This document shows, piece after piece, positions 33,731 through 42,535 of a stretch of DNA of 52,957 nucleotides. The stretch covers positions 1 to 52,957 of the forward strand of contig JAPULZ010000083.1 of the NCBI GenBank assembly GCA_027294455.1, read 5' to 3'. Below the pieces are notes generated by a model. That model searched no databases, had not been told where the DNA came from, and saw only the letters and a program-made list of their open reading frames with translations. Origin of the DNA: Gemmatimonadota bacterium (lineage in GTDB: Bacteria > Gemmatimonadota > Gemmatimonadetes > Gemmatimonadales > GWC2-71-9). The position numbers were made by a program, and so were the translations under genes. The stretch's first letter is position 1; each line of letters opens with the position of its first letter.

Positions 33731-34753
33731 ATGACGCAACTGACGAGTGCCCAATTCCAGTCCGCCCTGTCCAACCGATACGTGTTCGATCGCGTATTGG
33801 GCCGGGGCGGCATGGGCACCGTGTATCTGGCCCGCGACGTCAAGCACGGCCGCCAGGTCGCCATCAAGGCCATGTCACCCGAGGTGGTTGCCGCAGTCGG
33901 CGCCCGCCAGTTCCTTCGGGAAATCCGGGTGACCGCACAGCTTCAGCATCCCCACATCCTGCAGTTGATCGATTCGGGCGAGGCCGCAGGCTGTCCGTAC
34001 TACGTGATGCCCTATATCAAGGAGGGCTCGCTGCGGGAGCTGCTCGACAGTAAAAAGCGGCTCTCCGCCGACGACGCCCTCGCCATCCTCAGCGACTTGG
34101 CGGGCGCATTGGAATACGCCCATGAGAACGGGGTCATCCACTGTGACATCAAGCCTGCCAACATCTTGATCTCGGCGGGGCACGCGGTGCTGGCCGATTT
34201 CGGGATCGCCCGGGCCCACCGGGTACAGTGGCGGGCATGGCGGGCCGTCGTGGATTCCTCGGCAGGCACGCCCGAATACATGAGCCCGGAGCAGGCCACC
34301 GGCGACGTGGTGGACGGCAGGAGCGATCTCTACAGCTTGGCGTGCGTGCTGTACGAGATGCTGGCCGGCGAGCCGCCCTTCTCGGCGGAATCGGATCAAG
34401 CCATGATCGCAGGCCGGTTCACCAAACCCATTCCCCGGCTCGACGAGGTGGTGCGGCACACGATTCCCGGACTATCCCTGGCGGTGGAAAAGGCGATGGC
34501 GCTGCACCCGCGGCATCGGTTCCCCTCCATCGCCGTCTTCATGCGAGCCGTCGAGTCGGAAGTCTCCTCACCAACGGCTAGCGGATCTCGGTCGCGCCGA
34601 CGGTGGTCTGAGGCTTTTGGCCTCATGAGTTATCGGATTGCGTTGCGGCTCCGGCGCCGTCTCAGAAAAACCGTGGCGCAGTCCAAGCGCGGCCTGGACG
34701 CCGCGGCCGCCGGGACCAGCGGCCGCGGGTGGCAGCATGACACGCTCGGCTAG
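33731..34753 (+). CDS. Ser/Thr protein kinase (non-RD type), soluble
   Basis: 340 residues. The glycine loop is VLGRGGMGTVYLARD, the catalytic lysine is K46 (VAIK), EIRVTAQLQHPHILQLIDSG is the typical alpha-C region, and DFG is at 156-158, followed by GTPEYMSPEQATG. The catalytic loop reads HCDIKPANIL: Cys replaces the Arg of HRD, making it a non-RD kinase. There is no membrane segment or sensor domain; after the kinase domain (about 275) comes a basic tail rich in R. A decayed relative lies at 15840-16433. Its stop overlaps the convergent M20 gene by 4 bases. Confidence 0.85.
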   Translation: MTQLTSAQFQSALSNRYVFDRVLGRGGMGTVYLARDVKHGRQVAIKAMSPEVVAAVGARQFLREIRVTAQLQHPHILQLIDSGEAAGCPYYVMPYIKEGSLRELLDSKKRLSADDALAILSDLAGALEYAHENGVIHCDIKPANILISAGHAVLADFGIARAHRVQWRAWRAVVDSSAGTPEYMSPEQATGDVVDGRSDLYSLACVLYEMLAGEPPFSAESDQAMIAGRFTKPIPRLDEVVRHTIPGLSLAVEKAMALHPRHRFPSIAVFMRAVESEVSSPTASGSRSRRRWSEAFGLMSYRIALRLRRRLRKTVAQSKRGLDAAAAGTSGRGWQHDTLG

Positions 34754-36045
34754 TTGATTGCGTGCTCCGCGTGCATCTCCAGAAAATCCAACACCAAATT
34801 GGCCATGGCCCGCATTCCGATGGGGATGGAGGCGTCGTCGGCCTGGAAGTTCGGCGTGTGGTGTCCGCCTGACGTGGTACCAGGTGCCACCATCCCCAGC
34901 CTGAAGAAGAATCCCGGAATCTCGTTGGCGTAATAGGCGAAGTCCTCACCGCCCATGGTGGGGTCCAGGACTTCCACCTTCTCCGATCCAACCACGCGCT
35001 CGAGGGTCGGGACCATCTGCCGGGTGAGGGCGATGTCGTTGATCGTGGCGGGTGTGCCCCGCTCGTAGTCCAGCTCGTACGTTCCGCCGCCTGCCGCCGT
35101 GACCCCGGCGAGGATCTCGCCCATGCGCCGCTCAACGGCGTCGCGGACGTCGGGGTTGTAGGTGCGTACGGTTCCCTCCAGGTACACCTCGTCCGGGATG
35201 ATGTTGAACCGCGTGCCGCCCCGGACGATGCCCACGGTGATCACACTTGGTTCCAAGGGGTTCAAGTTGCGGGACCGGATGGTCTGAAGCGCCGTGATCG
35301 CCTGAGCGGCCATCACGATGGGGTCCACCCCGAGGTGGGGGTGCGCGCCGTGGGATTGTTGACCCTTCACCTTGATGCGAAAATGGTCAACCGCAGCGAG
35401 GGCGGGGCCTTCGGTGTAGCCGAGGATGCCTAGCTCCATCTCGGCGAGGGTATGCAATCCGAAGATGGCGATCGGCCGGGGATTCTCGAGGACGCCTTCG
35501 GCCACCATGAGATCGGCACCGCCCTCTTCGCCCGGCGGCGGTCCCTCCTCGGCCGGTTGAAAGATGAACTTGACGGTCCCGGGAATCTCATCGCGCATCG
35601 CCGCCAGCACCGTGGCCACGCCCAACTGCACCGACGTGTGGATGTCGTGGCCACACGCGTGGCTGACCCCGACCTCCTGGTCGAGATACATCGTCCGCAC
35701 GACCGACTTGAACGCGAACGGCGTGTCCTCGGTGACGGGCAGCGCATCCATGTCGGCGCGCACCGCCACCACCGGGCCGGGCCGGCCCCCCCGGAGCATC
35801 GCCACCACGCCGGTATGCGCCACACCGGTCTGCACCTCGAACCCCAGTTTCTCCAGATGCTCGGCCACGAGGCGGGCGGTCTCGAACTCCCGGTTGCCCA
35901 GCTCCGGGTTTTGATGAATCTGGTGCCGCAATTCGATGATCTCGGCCACGTGGCGCTCGACCTCTCGGTCGACCGTGGCGTTCTGCGCGGCGGCGGCGAT
36001 GGGCGTCATGAATCCGACGATTGCCATTACGATCACACGTTGCAC
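34750..36045 (-). CDS. Secreted M20 amidohydrolase
   Basis: 431 residues from GTG 36045, chosen because AAGGAG lies 8 bases upstream and translation from it gives a signal peptide (VIVMAIVGFMTPIAAAAQ). M20D features are ELRHQIHQNPELGNREFET, GVVAMLRGGRPGPVVAVRAD, SHACGHDIHTSVQLG (metal ligands), FIFQPAEEG (catalytic Glu and metal ligands) and GQQSHGAHPHLGVDP (dimerisation-domain His). It belongs with hippurate hydrolases and N-acyl amino acid amidohydrolases; the substrate is unknown. Confidence 0.85.
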   Translation of the reverse strand: MQRVIVMAIVGFMTPIAAAAQNATVDREVERHVAEIIELRHQIHQNPELGNREFETARLVAEHLEKLGFEVQTGVAHTGVVAMLRGGRPGPVVAVRADMDALPVTEDTPFAFKSVVRTMYLDQEVGVSHACGHDIHTSVQLGVATVLAAMRDEIPGTVKFIFQPAEEGPPPGEEGGADLMVAEGVLENPRPIAIFGLHTLAEMELGILGYTEGPALAAVDHFRIKVKGQQSHGAHPHLGVDPIVMAAQAITALQTIRSRNLNPLEPSVITVGIVRGGTRFNIIPDEVYLEGTVRTYNPDVRDAVERRMGEILAGVTAAGGGTYELDYERGTPATINDIALTRQMVPTLERVVGSEKVEVLDPTMGGEDFAYYANEIPGFFFRLGMVAPGTTSGGHHTPNFQADDASIPIGMRAMANLVLDFLEMHAEHAIN

Positions 36046-36186
36046 GATGAGCTCCTTGTTGCCGAAGATGATGTAACTGAAGCTAACTCCGCCCGTGCCG
36101 AGGCTGCCAGGAGTGTGGCGTGAAGTGCCGCCTGACGTTTCATTATGTAATCTCCGCAGACTCCGGGATTCCGACGGAAAGGCGCG

Positions 36187-37155
36187 ATGTCGACGATCAG
36201 TTCGTTCATGGGTGTTCACTTCAAACACTTCAATGCGCGCGAGATCGTCGATGCGGCGGAGGGATGGAAACGGCTACTCGATCGCGGCGGGCAGATGTTT
36301 CTCACGTTGGCGGGTGCCATGAGCTCGGCCGAGCTGGGGATTTCTCTCGCGAAACTCATCCGTGCCGGTAAGGTGCACGGCATTTGTGCGACGGGCGCGA
36401 ATCTGGAAGAGGACCTCTTCAACTTGTTCGCCCACAACGAGTATGCGACGATCCCTCACTACCGGGATCTCTCACCGAAAGACGAAAGCGAGCTACGAGA
36501 CCGAGGCTTGAACCGCGTGACCGATACGTGCATTCCCGAATCGGTCATGCGACATACCGAAGGCATCCTGACCGAGCTGTGGGCCGAGGCCGAGGCGGCG
36601 GGCGAAGCCAAGTTTCCGTGGGAGTTTGCGTACGACCTGCTGGATCGCAAGGAACTGGAACAACACTATCAGGTGCCGGCGGAGCATTCGTGGGTGCTGG
36701 CCGCGAAGGAACAGAACCTGCCGATCTTCACTCCGGGGTGGGAAGATTCGACGCTCGGGAATATCTTCACGGCACGGGCGATCGATGGTCGTCTGAAAGG
36801 CCACACCGCGGTGCGACGTGGCACCGAGCAGATGGCAGCGCTGGTGGAGTGGTACCTCGAGCGCGCCGCAACGTCGACCCCGGTGGGGTTTTTTCAGATC
36901 GGCGGCGGGATCGCCGGGGACTTTGCCATTTGCGTCGTGCCGCTGATCATTCAGGATCTGAAGCGGGACGTTCCCTTCTGGGCCTACTTCGCGCAGATCA
37001 GCGACAGTGTCACGTCCTACGGGTCCTACTCCGGCGCCGTCCCGAACGAAAAGATCACGTGGTACAAGCTGGACGAAGACACGCCCAAGTACATGATCAA
37101 CTCGGATGCCTCGATCGTCGCACCGCTGATCTTCGCCTACGTGTTGGGAGAGTGA
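36187..37155 (+). CDS. Deoxyhypusine synthase-like protein (catalytic Lys absent)
   Basis: 322 residues of the deoxyhypusine synthase family: LTLAGAMSSAELGISLAKLI, GICATGANLEEDLFN, YDLLDRKELEQHY, PIFTPGWEDSTLG and PKYMINSDASIVAPLIFAYV all match. Eukaryotic and archaeal enzymes carry the covalent-intermediate lysine in GGGxVKH; here the site is GGGIAGD (239-245) with no lysine. Bacteria lack eIF5A, so this is one of the bacterial DHS-like proteins, some of which have other polyamine- or amine-transfer roles. The true reaction is unknown. It is followed 24 bases later by a membrane protein gene. Confidence 0.8.
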   Translation: MSTISSFMGVHFKHFNAREIVDAAEGWKRLLDRGGQMFLTLAGAMSSAELGISLAKLIRAGKVHGICATGANLEEDLFNLFAHNEYATIPHYRDLSPKDESELRDRGLNRVTDTCIPESVMRHTEGILTELWAEAEAAGEAKFPWEFAYDLLDRKELEQHYQVPAEHSWVLAAKEQNLPIFTPGWEDSTLGNIFTARAIDGRLKGHTAVRRGTEQMAALVEWYLERAATSTPVGFFQIGGGIAGDFAICVVPLIIQDLKRDVPFWAYFAQISDSVTSYGSYSGAVPNEKITWYKLDEDTPKYMINSDASIVAPLIFAYVLGE

Positions 37156-37179
37156 TCGCGTACCTGAGGGTATAGCCAC

Positions 37180-37680
37180 ATGTTCGCACGCATCATTCGA
37201 GAAGGTTTCGTCGCAGGGCTCATCGGGGCCGTGGCCGTTGCCGCGTGGTTCCTTCTCGTGGATCTCATCGGTGGCGACGCGTTCTATACCCCGTCCATGC
37301 TGGGTTCGGCCCTCTTCTGGGGTTTGCGGGATCCTGCGGAGGTCGTGGTGAACTTCCCCACGGTGATCGCTTATACCATGCTCCATGCCGTGTTGTTCGT
37401 GCTCGTGGGCATGATTGCCGCGGCGTTTGCGACGATGGTCGACAAGTTTCCGTCGACGCTCTTCTTGATCATCGTGTTCTTCGCGATCTTCGAAGTCGGC
37501 TTTTACATCGTGGTCGCCACCATGGGCGCCCCGCTTCTCGGACGCCTGGCGTGGTCGAACGTCGCCGTGGGCAATCTCATCGCGGCGCTGGGGATGGGGT
37601 ACTATCTTTGGACCGTGCATCCGCAGATCCGCGAGCAGTTGTTGGAACATCCCCTGGGAGAATCGGCGGACGGCGAGTAG
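37180..37680 (+). CDS. Hypothetical four-helix membrane protein
   Basis: 166 residues with four hydrophobic segments: AGLIGAVAVAAWFLLVDLI, YTMLHAVLFVLVGMIAAAFA, FLIIVFFAIFEVGFYIVVA and WSNVAVGNLIAALGMGYYL. No cytochrome motif is present. No family recognised. It follows the DHS-like gene by 24 bases and is probably co-transcribed. Confidence 0.65.
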   Translation: MFARIIREGFVAGLIGAVAVAAWFLLVDLIGGDAFYTPSMLGSALFWGLRDPAEVVVNFPTVIAYTMLHAVLFVLVGMIAAAFATMVDKFPSTLFLIIVFFAIFEVGFYIVVATMGAPLLGRLAWSNVAVGNLIAALGMGYYLWTVHPQIREQLLEHPLGESADGE

Positions 37681-37701
37681 ACGCGGGTTGGCGCCGGGCG
37701 G

Positions 37702-38388
37702 CTACGGGTGGACCAGCGGGCTCCCGCTCACCGGCTGGTAGACGTACCGAAACGTCGGGCACCCGCCCACCATTCCTGGACAGTAATACCCGAGTAGCTG
37801 CATCTTGGCAAAGCGCCCGGCGGTGGTCCGCACGATGTAGACGTGACCGGCCGGTTTCATGAGATGAGTCAACATGCTGTAGTGGTACCACCGGTCGATG
37901 GCGGCGTTCACCGTGTCGCGTCCGAATGTCGTCAAGACGAATGGGGCATCGGCCGCGTCGCGCACGTCGTCGAAACCGACGACGCCGAGGTCGGCTACGG
38001 CATCCGCGGCCACGAGGGTGAACCGCCTGACGGCGAGATCCCATCCGACCGTATCCGGGGGGAGCACCACCGACTGGCGATCGAAGTCGAAGAAGCGCCA
38101 CGCCGCCGGGTCACTCGCGTCGATGGTGACCGTGTCTTGCACCAGCGTGTCGGTGGGTGCTCTGGGCGCCACCGCCGACGGCGGGTACACGGCCGCCTCC
38201 TTCGGGATCATTGCCGCCACGATCAGGTAGCCGATCAGCAGGACGAAGATCGCTAGCGTGCCGAACAGGACGATCTGGGCTGTTGCGACGCCCCGGGGCG
38301 TGCGCTCCGGCAGTGCAGGAGACGGGGTGGGTGAGTGGGGCGAGGACATGGCGGTGAGCAAGGTAACCAGCGGGGCTTGCGGTGGCAT
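37702..38388 (-). CDS. HmuY-like heme-binding domain protein, membrane-anchored
   Basis: 228 residues. One N-terminal membrane segment (IVLFGTLAIFVLLIGYLIVA) is followed by a HmuY-like domain: AAWRFFDFDRQSVVLPPD, WDLAVRRFTLVAADAV, HVYIVRTTAGRFAKMQLLGY, and YCPGMVGGCPTFRYVYQP. HmuY proteins bind heme outside the cell in Bacteroidetes; the relatives in Gemmatimonadota are uncharacterised. ATG 38388 has AGGGAG upstream; ATG 38349 is possible. It is divergent from the cytochrome/PCP_red block, 24 bases away, and a heme-related role there is attractive but unproven. Confidence 0.65.
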   Translation of the reverse strand: MPPQAPLVTLLTAMSSPHSPTPSPALPERTPRGVATAQIVLFGTLAIFVLLIGYLIVAAMIPKEAAVYPPSAVAPRAPTDTLVQDTVTIDASDPAAWRFFDFDRQSVVLPPDTVGWDLAVRRFTLVAADAVADLGVVGFDDVRDAADAPFVLTTFGRDTVNAAIDRWYHYSMLTHLMKPAGHVYIVRTTAGRFAKMQLLGYYCPGMVGGCPTFRYVYQPVSGSPLVHP

Positions 38389-38412
38389 GGCTCCCTAGAG
38401 ATCGTGCAGGTC

Positions 38413-38814
38413 ATGTCAACGGGAACTGGTGTGAAGCCAGCATGGCCGGCGGCGCGGGCGCAAAAGTTCCGCCAGGCGGCGTTCGTGTACCTGCATGTGG
38501 CCATGCTGTACGAGTTTGCGGCCTATGCCATGATGCGCGCCGGACTGTTGCCCGATCGATTCGGCTCCCCCTGGTTGTGGCTGGCGGCCGGCGCCGTGGT
38601 GTCGGCTCTCATCTTCGTGGGGCTGTACCGCTGGCAGAATGTGTGGGTCGCCCGCGGGGTCTGGGGACTGCATGGGTTGCGACTCCCCGCCTTGATTCGG
38701 GGTGCGTTCTTCGCCGATGTGGCCGCCGTCACGCCGCCCAGCTTCTACCTCACCGCCATGGTGGTGGTGATGATCAACCTCTGGATGCTGGCGCGCGCGG
38801 GGTGGGACCTGTGA
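38413..38814 (+). CDS. Hypothetical membrane protein opening the PCP_red/respiratory block
   Basis: 133 residues with three hydrophobic segments (AAFVYLHVAMLYEFAAYAMM, LWLAAGAVVSALIFVGLY, YLTAMVVVMINLWMLARA). No known domain is recognised. Its stop overlaps the GTG start of the Mrp-type ATPase gene (38811), so the two are translationally coupled. It may anchor the assembly proteins to the membrane; that is inference. Confidence 0.65.
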   Translation: MSTGTGVKPAWPAARAQKFRQAAFVYLHVAMLYEFAAYAMMRAGLLPDRFGSPWLWLAAGAVVSALIFVGLYRWQNVWVARGVWGLHGLRLPALIRGAFFADVAAVTPPSFYLTAMVVVMINLWMLARAGWDL

Positions 38815-39650
38815 GCTATCGGACCTACCACGAGATTCACGGCGAGGACGAGTCGCGTTTGTTGTCGCAGGTGACCGAGCAGCGGGCGCGGGTCGGACGC
38901 CGGTTGGAGTCGGTGGAGCGCGTGATCGCAATCATGAGCGGCAAGGGTGGGGTCGGCAAGAGCTATGTCACCGCCCGGCTCGCCGCCGGTGCCGCGAGTC
39001 GCGCCAAGGCGATCGGCGTCCTCGACGCCGACCTGCGGAGCCCCACCGTGGCGCGGCTGTTGGGTGCGGAGGGCCCCCTGGTGGTGACCGACGACGGCGT
39101 GGACCCGGCCCTGTGTCGGGATGGGGTCCGCGTCGTGTCCACCGACTTGCTGCTGGAAGAGGGACAGCCGCTGGCCTGGCGGGAACCAGCCCACGAGCGG
39201 TTCGTGTGGCGGGGGGTGCAGGAGACCGGTGTGCTCCGCGAGTTCCTGAGCGACGTGACCTGGGGCCGCCTGGACCTCCTGCTCGTGGACCTTCCGCCGG
39301 GGGCGGATGGGGTGGTGGATTTGAAAGAGCTGGTCCCCGATATCACCGGAGCGCTGATCGTCACCATTCCCAGCGAAGAGTCGCGCCGCTCGGTTGCCCG
39401 CACCATGCGGGCGGCTTCCGACGCGGGAATCCCCCTGCTCGGCGTGGTGGAGAACATGAGCGGCTATCACTGTCCGGAGTGCGGTGGCAGCCGCCCGCTC
39501 TTCGCGGGAACGGCCGGCGCGGACCTGGCGGAGGCGTTCGGCGTGCCCCTCCTCGCCCGGGGTCCCTTCCTGCCGCAGCACACGACGGCGAGCTTGGACC
39601 ACGATGACTCCGACGCGCTCGTGGACGGCTTCCTGAGAATGCTGGCATGA
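38811..39650 (+). CDS. Mrp/NBP35-type P-loop ATPase
   Basis: 279 residues. IAIMSGKGGVGKSYVTARLA is the deviant Walker A, GVLDADLRSPTVARLLG the switch I region, DLLLVDLPPGADG the Walker B, and VVENMSGYHCPECGG ends in the C-x-x-C that binds a bridging Fe-S cluster in this family. Mrp/NBP35 proteins load Fe-S clusters on targets. GTG 38811 overlaps the upstream stop, and its own TGA overlaps the next ATG (39647). In this setting it probably supplies clusters for the ferredoxin, the radical SAM enzyme or another metalloprotein of the block. Confidence 0.85.
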   Translation: MSYRTYHEIHGEDESRLLSQVTEQRARVGRRLESVERVIAIMSGKGGVGKSYVTARLAAGAASRAKAIGVLDADLRSPTVARLLGAEGPLVVTDDGVDPALCRDGVRVVSTDLLLEEGQPLAWREPAHERFVWRGVQETGVLREFLSDVTWGRLDLLLVDLPPGADGVVDLKELVPDITGALIVTIPSEESRRSVARTMRAASDAGIPLLGVVENMSGYHCPECGGSRPLFAGTAGADLAEAFGVPLLARGPFLPQHTTASLDHDDSDALVDGFLRMLA

Positions 39651-40087
39651 AATTCCTGTGTATCGACTGCGATGAGCAGATGACGTTCACCGACCGGAAG
39701 GAGCCGGGGGACGGAACCTTCGGCGCGTCGTTCGCCTGTCCCACGTGCGGCCACCGGGTCGCCATGCTGGCGAACCCGATGGAGACGCAGCTCGTGGGAT
39801 CACTCGGGGTGAAGATCGGCGGCCGGATTCTGGACGAAGAGCCCATGGAGCTCACCCGCAGCTCCCTCCTCGGCAAGGACGATGCGTTTCACGATGCACC
39901 GAGTCCCACGCCGGGCAAGGTGCGGTTCAGTCCTGAGGGCGAGGAGCGCTTGGCCAAGGTCCCCAATTTCGTGCGGGGGATGGTGAAAAAAATCTACGGC
40001 GAGTGGGCCGCCCAACGGGGGATCGGCGAGATCACCCCGGAGGTGATGGACCAGGCCCGAATCGATCTGGGGCTGGAGGACATGTAG
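39647..40087 (+). CDS. Zinc-ribbon protein with C-terminal PCP_red domain
   Basis: 146 residues. C5-x-x-C8 and C31-x-x-C34 (CPTCGH) form a zinc-ribbon-like N-terminus. The C-terminal part (93-143) is a PCP_red domain: FSPEGEERLAKVPNFVRGMV then KKIYGEWAAQRGIGEITPEV. This domain is otherwise the C-terminal part of BchB/ChlB, the catalytic subunit of dark protochlorophyllide reductase, where it lies near the tetrapyrrole. Nothing else of that enzyme is here. Function unknown. Coupled to the Mrp gene by overlapping start and stop. Confidence 0.8.
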   Translation: MKFLCIDCDEQMTFTDRKEPGDGTFGASFACPTCGHRVAMLANPMETQLVGSLGVKIGGRILDEEPMELTRSSLLGKDDAFHDAPSPTPGKVRFSPEGEERLAKVPNFVRGMVKKIYGEWAAQRGIGEITPEVMDQARIDLGLEDM

Positions 40088-40333
40088 ATGCCGCTCCTCG
40101 ACGACCGCAAGATCGGCGCCCTCGCGGTTCACATCGACCGGAGCCTGTGCGTGGGCTTCGGCGATTGTGTGACCGAAGCGCCGGACGCCTTCCAACTGGA
40201 CGACGACGACATCGCGGTATTTGGAGAGCGTCCCGAGATGGTGGGCCGGGAACGACTCCTACGGGCGTGCGAGGCGTGCCCGGTGGACGCGATCTCGGTT
40301 TGGGACGAATCCGGGGAGCAGTTGGTCCCTTGA
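40088..40333 (+). CDS. Small ferredoxin ([3Fe-4S]/[4Fe-4S] type)
   Basis: 81 residues starting directly after the preceding stop. VHIDRSLCVGFGDCVTEAPD gives C-x5-C and LLRACEACPVDAISV gives C-x-x-C-P, so there are four cysteines; the C-x5-C spacing is that of single-cluster [3Fe-4S] or variant [4Fe-4S] ferredoxins (P450-type). It probably passes electrons within the block, for example to the radical SAM enzyme, but no partner is proven. The next 189 bases hold no gene. Confidence 0.85.
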   Translation: MPLLDDRKIGALAVHIDRSLCVGFGDCVTEAPDAFQLDDDDIAVFGERPEMVGRERLLRACEACPVDAISVWDESGEQLVP

Positions 40334-40522
40334 CAGGCCGCCCATCGAGTCTCATACTCGCGGCGTCATGGAGGGTCCTTGCCGGCCAGTCGCGGTCTTT
40401 CCCACGGGGTGGGGGAATTCGTCGACGCGACAATCCAGCTCCGACTTGGTTCCCGCTCGACCTATCAATGAATACGTGCAGTACTGAATCCTGAACGACC
40501 AACACTGGCCGAAGGGTGTCGT

Positions 40523-42496
40523 ATGTACCGTGAAGTGCTCATTCCCGTAGACAATTCTCAACATTCCGACTGGGCCGTGGACCGGGCACTCGAGCTGTGC
40601 GTCCGCAGCGGAGGACGGATCACCGGCAACCACGTATATGCGGCCCGCCTCCACGATGTGCGGTTTCGCCAACTGGAAACCGGACTTCCGGCACAATTCC
40701 AGACGCCGAAGGAGATCAAACGCCAGCGCAGGGTCCACGACAAGCTCATCGAGAAGGGGCTCCAGCTCATCTCCGACTCGTTCCTCGACCAAGTGGAGAA
40801 GCGGTGTGCCGCAGCCGATGTGACGTTGCGGCGACAACTGCTCGAGGGAATCAACTTCGAGGAGATCGTCAACGAAGTGAATCGCGGCGAGGGCCAGCTG
40901 CCGAGCCTTATCGGGTTCGATCCGAACATCGCCGCCAACTACGACGGGGGCGAACGCGTGCGCAGCGACGTCACCCTCGGTGAGGACGGCCGCATCGTGG
41001 GCGAAGACGAAGAGCTCGCCGACAAGCTGGCTGGCGCGTCGGGACGGGAATACGATCTGGTGGTCATGGGCGCGCACGGCATCGGGCAACAGTCGTACTC
41101 GCAGCTCGGGAGTGTCGTTTCCCGGGCGGCCAAGGGTATCGAGAAGGACATGCTCATCGTGCGCAACGATGTGCCGCTGAAGAACGGGAAACTCATGGTG
41201 TGTGTGGACGGGTCGGCGTATTGCTACAAGGCGTTTCGCCAGACCATGGAGCTGGCCCGCGAGTTCGACGCCACGGTATGCGCCTGCAGCGCCTTCGACG
41301 TCGAATACCACCACGCGGTGTTCAACAACATCAAGGACGTCCTGAGTGTGAAGGCCGCCAAGGTCTTCAAGTTCGAAGAGCAGGAAGAGCTCCACAACAA
41401 CATCATCGACAAGGGGTTGCTGAAGCTCAGCCAGGCCCACCTCAAGCGGGCCGAGGCGATCGCCCAGGAATTCCCCGCTGTGCGTCTCGAAACCCAGATT
41501 CTCGTCGGAAAGCCGTTCCAGGTGATCCTGCAATGGGCCGAGGAGATCGAGCCGTCCCTGCTCGTCATCGGTCGGCACGGCGCGCATCGCATCGACGGTA
41601 CCGACATGGGCTCCCAGGCGGAGAACTTGCTACGGCTGGCGCCATGCAATTTGCTGATCACGGGTACCGTGGGTCTCCGGCCTGAAGACATTCCGTGGAT
41701 CGAGGAGGACGGCGAGGAGGGATTGCCGTGGGCGCCCGAAGCCGAGGTGCGCATTCAGCGGGTGCCGCCGTTCGCCCAGGGCATCGCGCGGCGGGCCGTG
41801 GAAGAGTACACCAAGGAGCACGGTGCCGACCTCGTCACGAACAAATGGTTGGACCAGGCCATTCAGAAATTGTTGCCCACGCACATGCAACTGCTCATGG
41901 GCATCGGTGACGCCGAAGAGCTGGCCCGCGCGGAGCTCAAGGCCGAAGAGCAGATGGCCAAGACCCTCGTGCTGGGGAGCGAGGAGCACGGGACGGTGGA
42001 GGGCGAGATGGTCGACGTGACATGCCCGGTGACGGGACACGTGACCACCCGCGCGCGCACGGCGGCCGACCCGCCGGTCTGGACAGTGGAGGCCTTCGAG
42101 CGGCTGAGGGTGGTGCCGTTGGTTGCCCGACCGCTGGCGCGGGGCACGGTGGAAAAATTCGCCCGCAACCATGAAATGTGGCAGGTCACCACGAGTGTGA
42201 TGGACGAAAACAAGCAAGCGATGATCGAGGCCGACGAGTTCGACGCCGACGTCATGATGGGCATGTTCCGGGAATTGCGCGCCAAGCAGATCCGGGCCGA
42301 AGCCGAAGGCGGCGACGCGCTCGGGCCCGAGATGCGGCAGTTCATCGAAGAGGCGAAGAAATCCGGAATCACCCGATGTCCCATTCGGGACATCGAGGAG
42401 CAGATGACGGAGTGCCCCGTCGATTTCAAGACGGTCTCACCTGCCGACGCGAAGGCCGCGGTCGAGCAGTTCATGCAGCGGGAGGCAAGCGAGTAA
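40523..42496 (+). CDS. Tandem universal stress protein with two PCP_red-like domains
   Basis: 657 residues. USP domain 1 is at about 1-215 (MYREVLIPVDNSQHSDWAVD; DLVVMGAHGIGQQSYSQLGS) with a long insert, and USP domain 2 at about 222-382 (GKLMVCVDGSAYCYKAFRQT; SLLVIGRHGAHRIDGTDMGS). A PCP_red domain follows at 402-452 (WAPEAEVRIQRVPPFAQGIA) and a second, more diverged one at 518-567 (WTVEAFERLRVVPLVARPLA), separated by a stretch with C501. The C-terminus has two further cysteines (TRCPIRD, TECPVD). USP domains may bind ATP. Role unknown; the neighbours suggest assembly or regulation of the respiratory module. Confidence 0.8.
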   Translation: MYREVLIPVDNSQHSDWAVDRALELCVRSGGRITGNHVYAARLHDVRFRQLETGLPAQFQTPKEIKRQRRVHDKLIEKGLQLISDSFLDQVEKRCAAADVTLRRQLLEGINFEEIVNEVNRGEGQLPSLIGFDPNIAANYDGGERVRSDVTLGEDGRIVGEDEELADKLAGASGREYDLVVMGAHGIGQQSYSQLGSVVSRAAKGIEKDMLIVRNDVPLKNGKLMVCVDGSAYCYKAFRQTMELAREFDATVCACSAFDVEYHHAVFNNIKDVLSVKAAKVFKFEEQEELHNNIIDKGLLKLSQAHLKRAEAIAQEFPAVRLETQILVGKPFQVILQWAEEIEPSLLVIGRHGAHRIDGTDMGSQAENLLRLAPCNLLITGTVGLRPEDIPWIEEDGEEGLPWAPEAEVRIQRVPPFAQGIARRAVEEYTKEHGADLVTNKWLDQAIQKLLPTHMQLLMGIGDAEELARAELKAEEQMAKTLVLGSEEHGTVEGEMVDVTCPVTGHVTTRARTAADPPVWTVEAFERLRVVPLVARPLARGTVEKFARNHEMWQVTTSVMDENKQAMIEADEFDADVMMGMFRELRAKQIRAEAEGGDALGPEMRQFIEEAKKSGITRCPIRDIEEQMTECPVDFKTVSPADAKAAVEQFMQREASE

Positions 42497-42535
42497 AATG
42501 GACCTGCCATGTCCTCCTGAGGGGTACTCGTAGCG

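Noticed and set aside
36493..37650. 385-codon minus-strand open frame across the DHS-like gene
   Set aside because: Antisense to a well-conserved protein; its translation is rich in Arg, His, Asp and Glu without any family motif.
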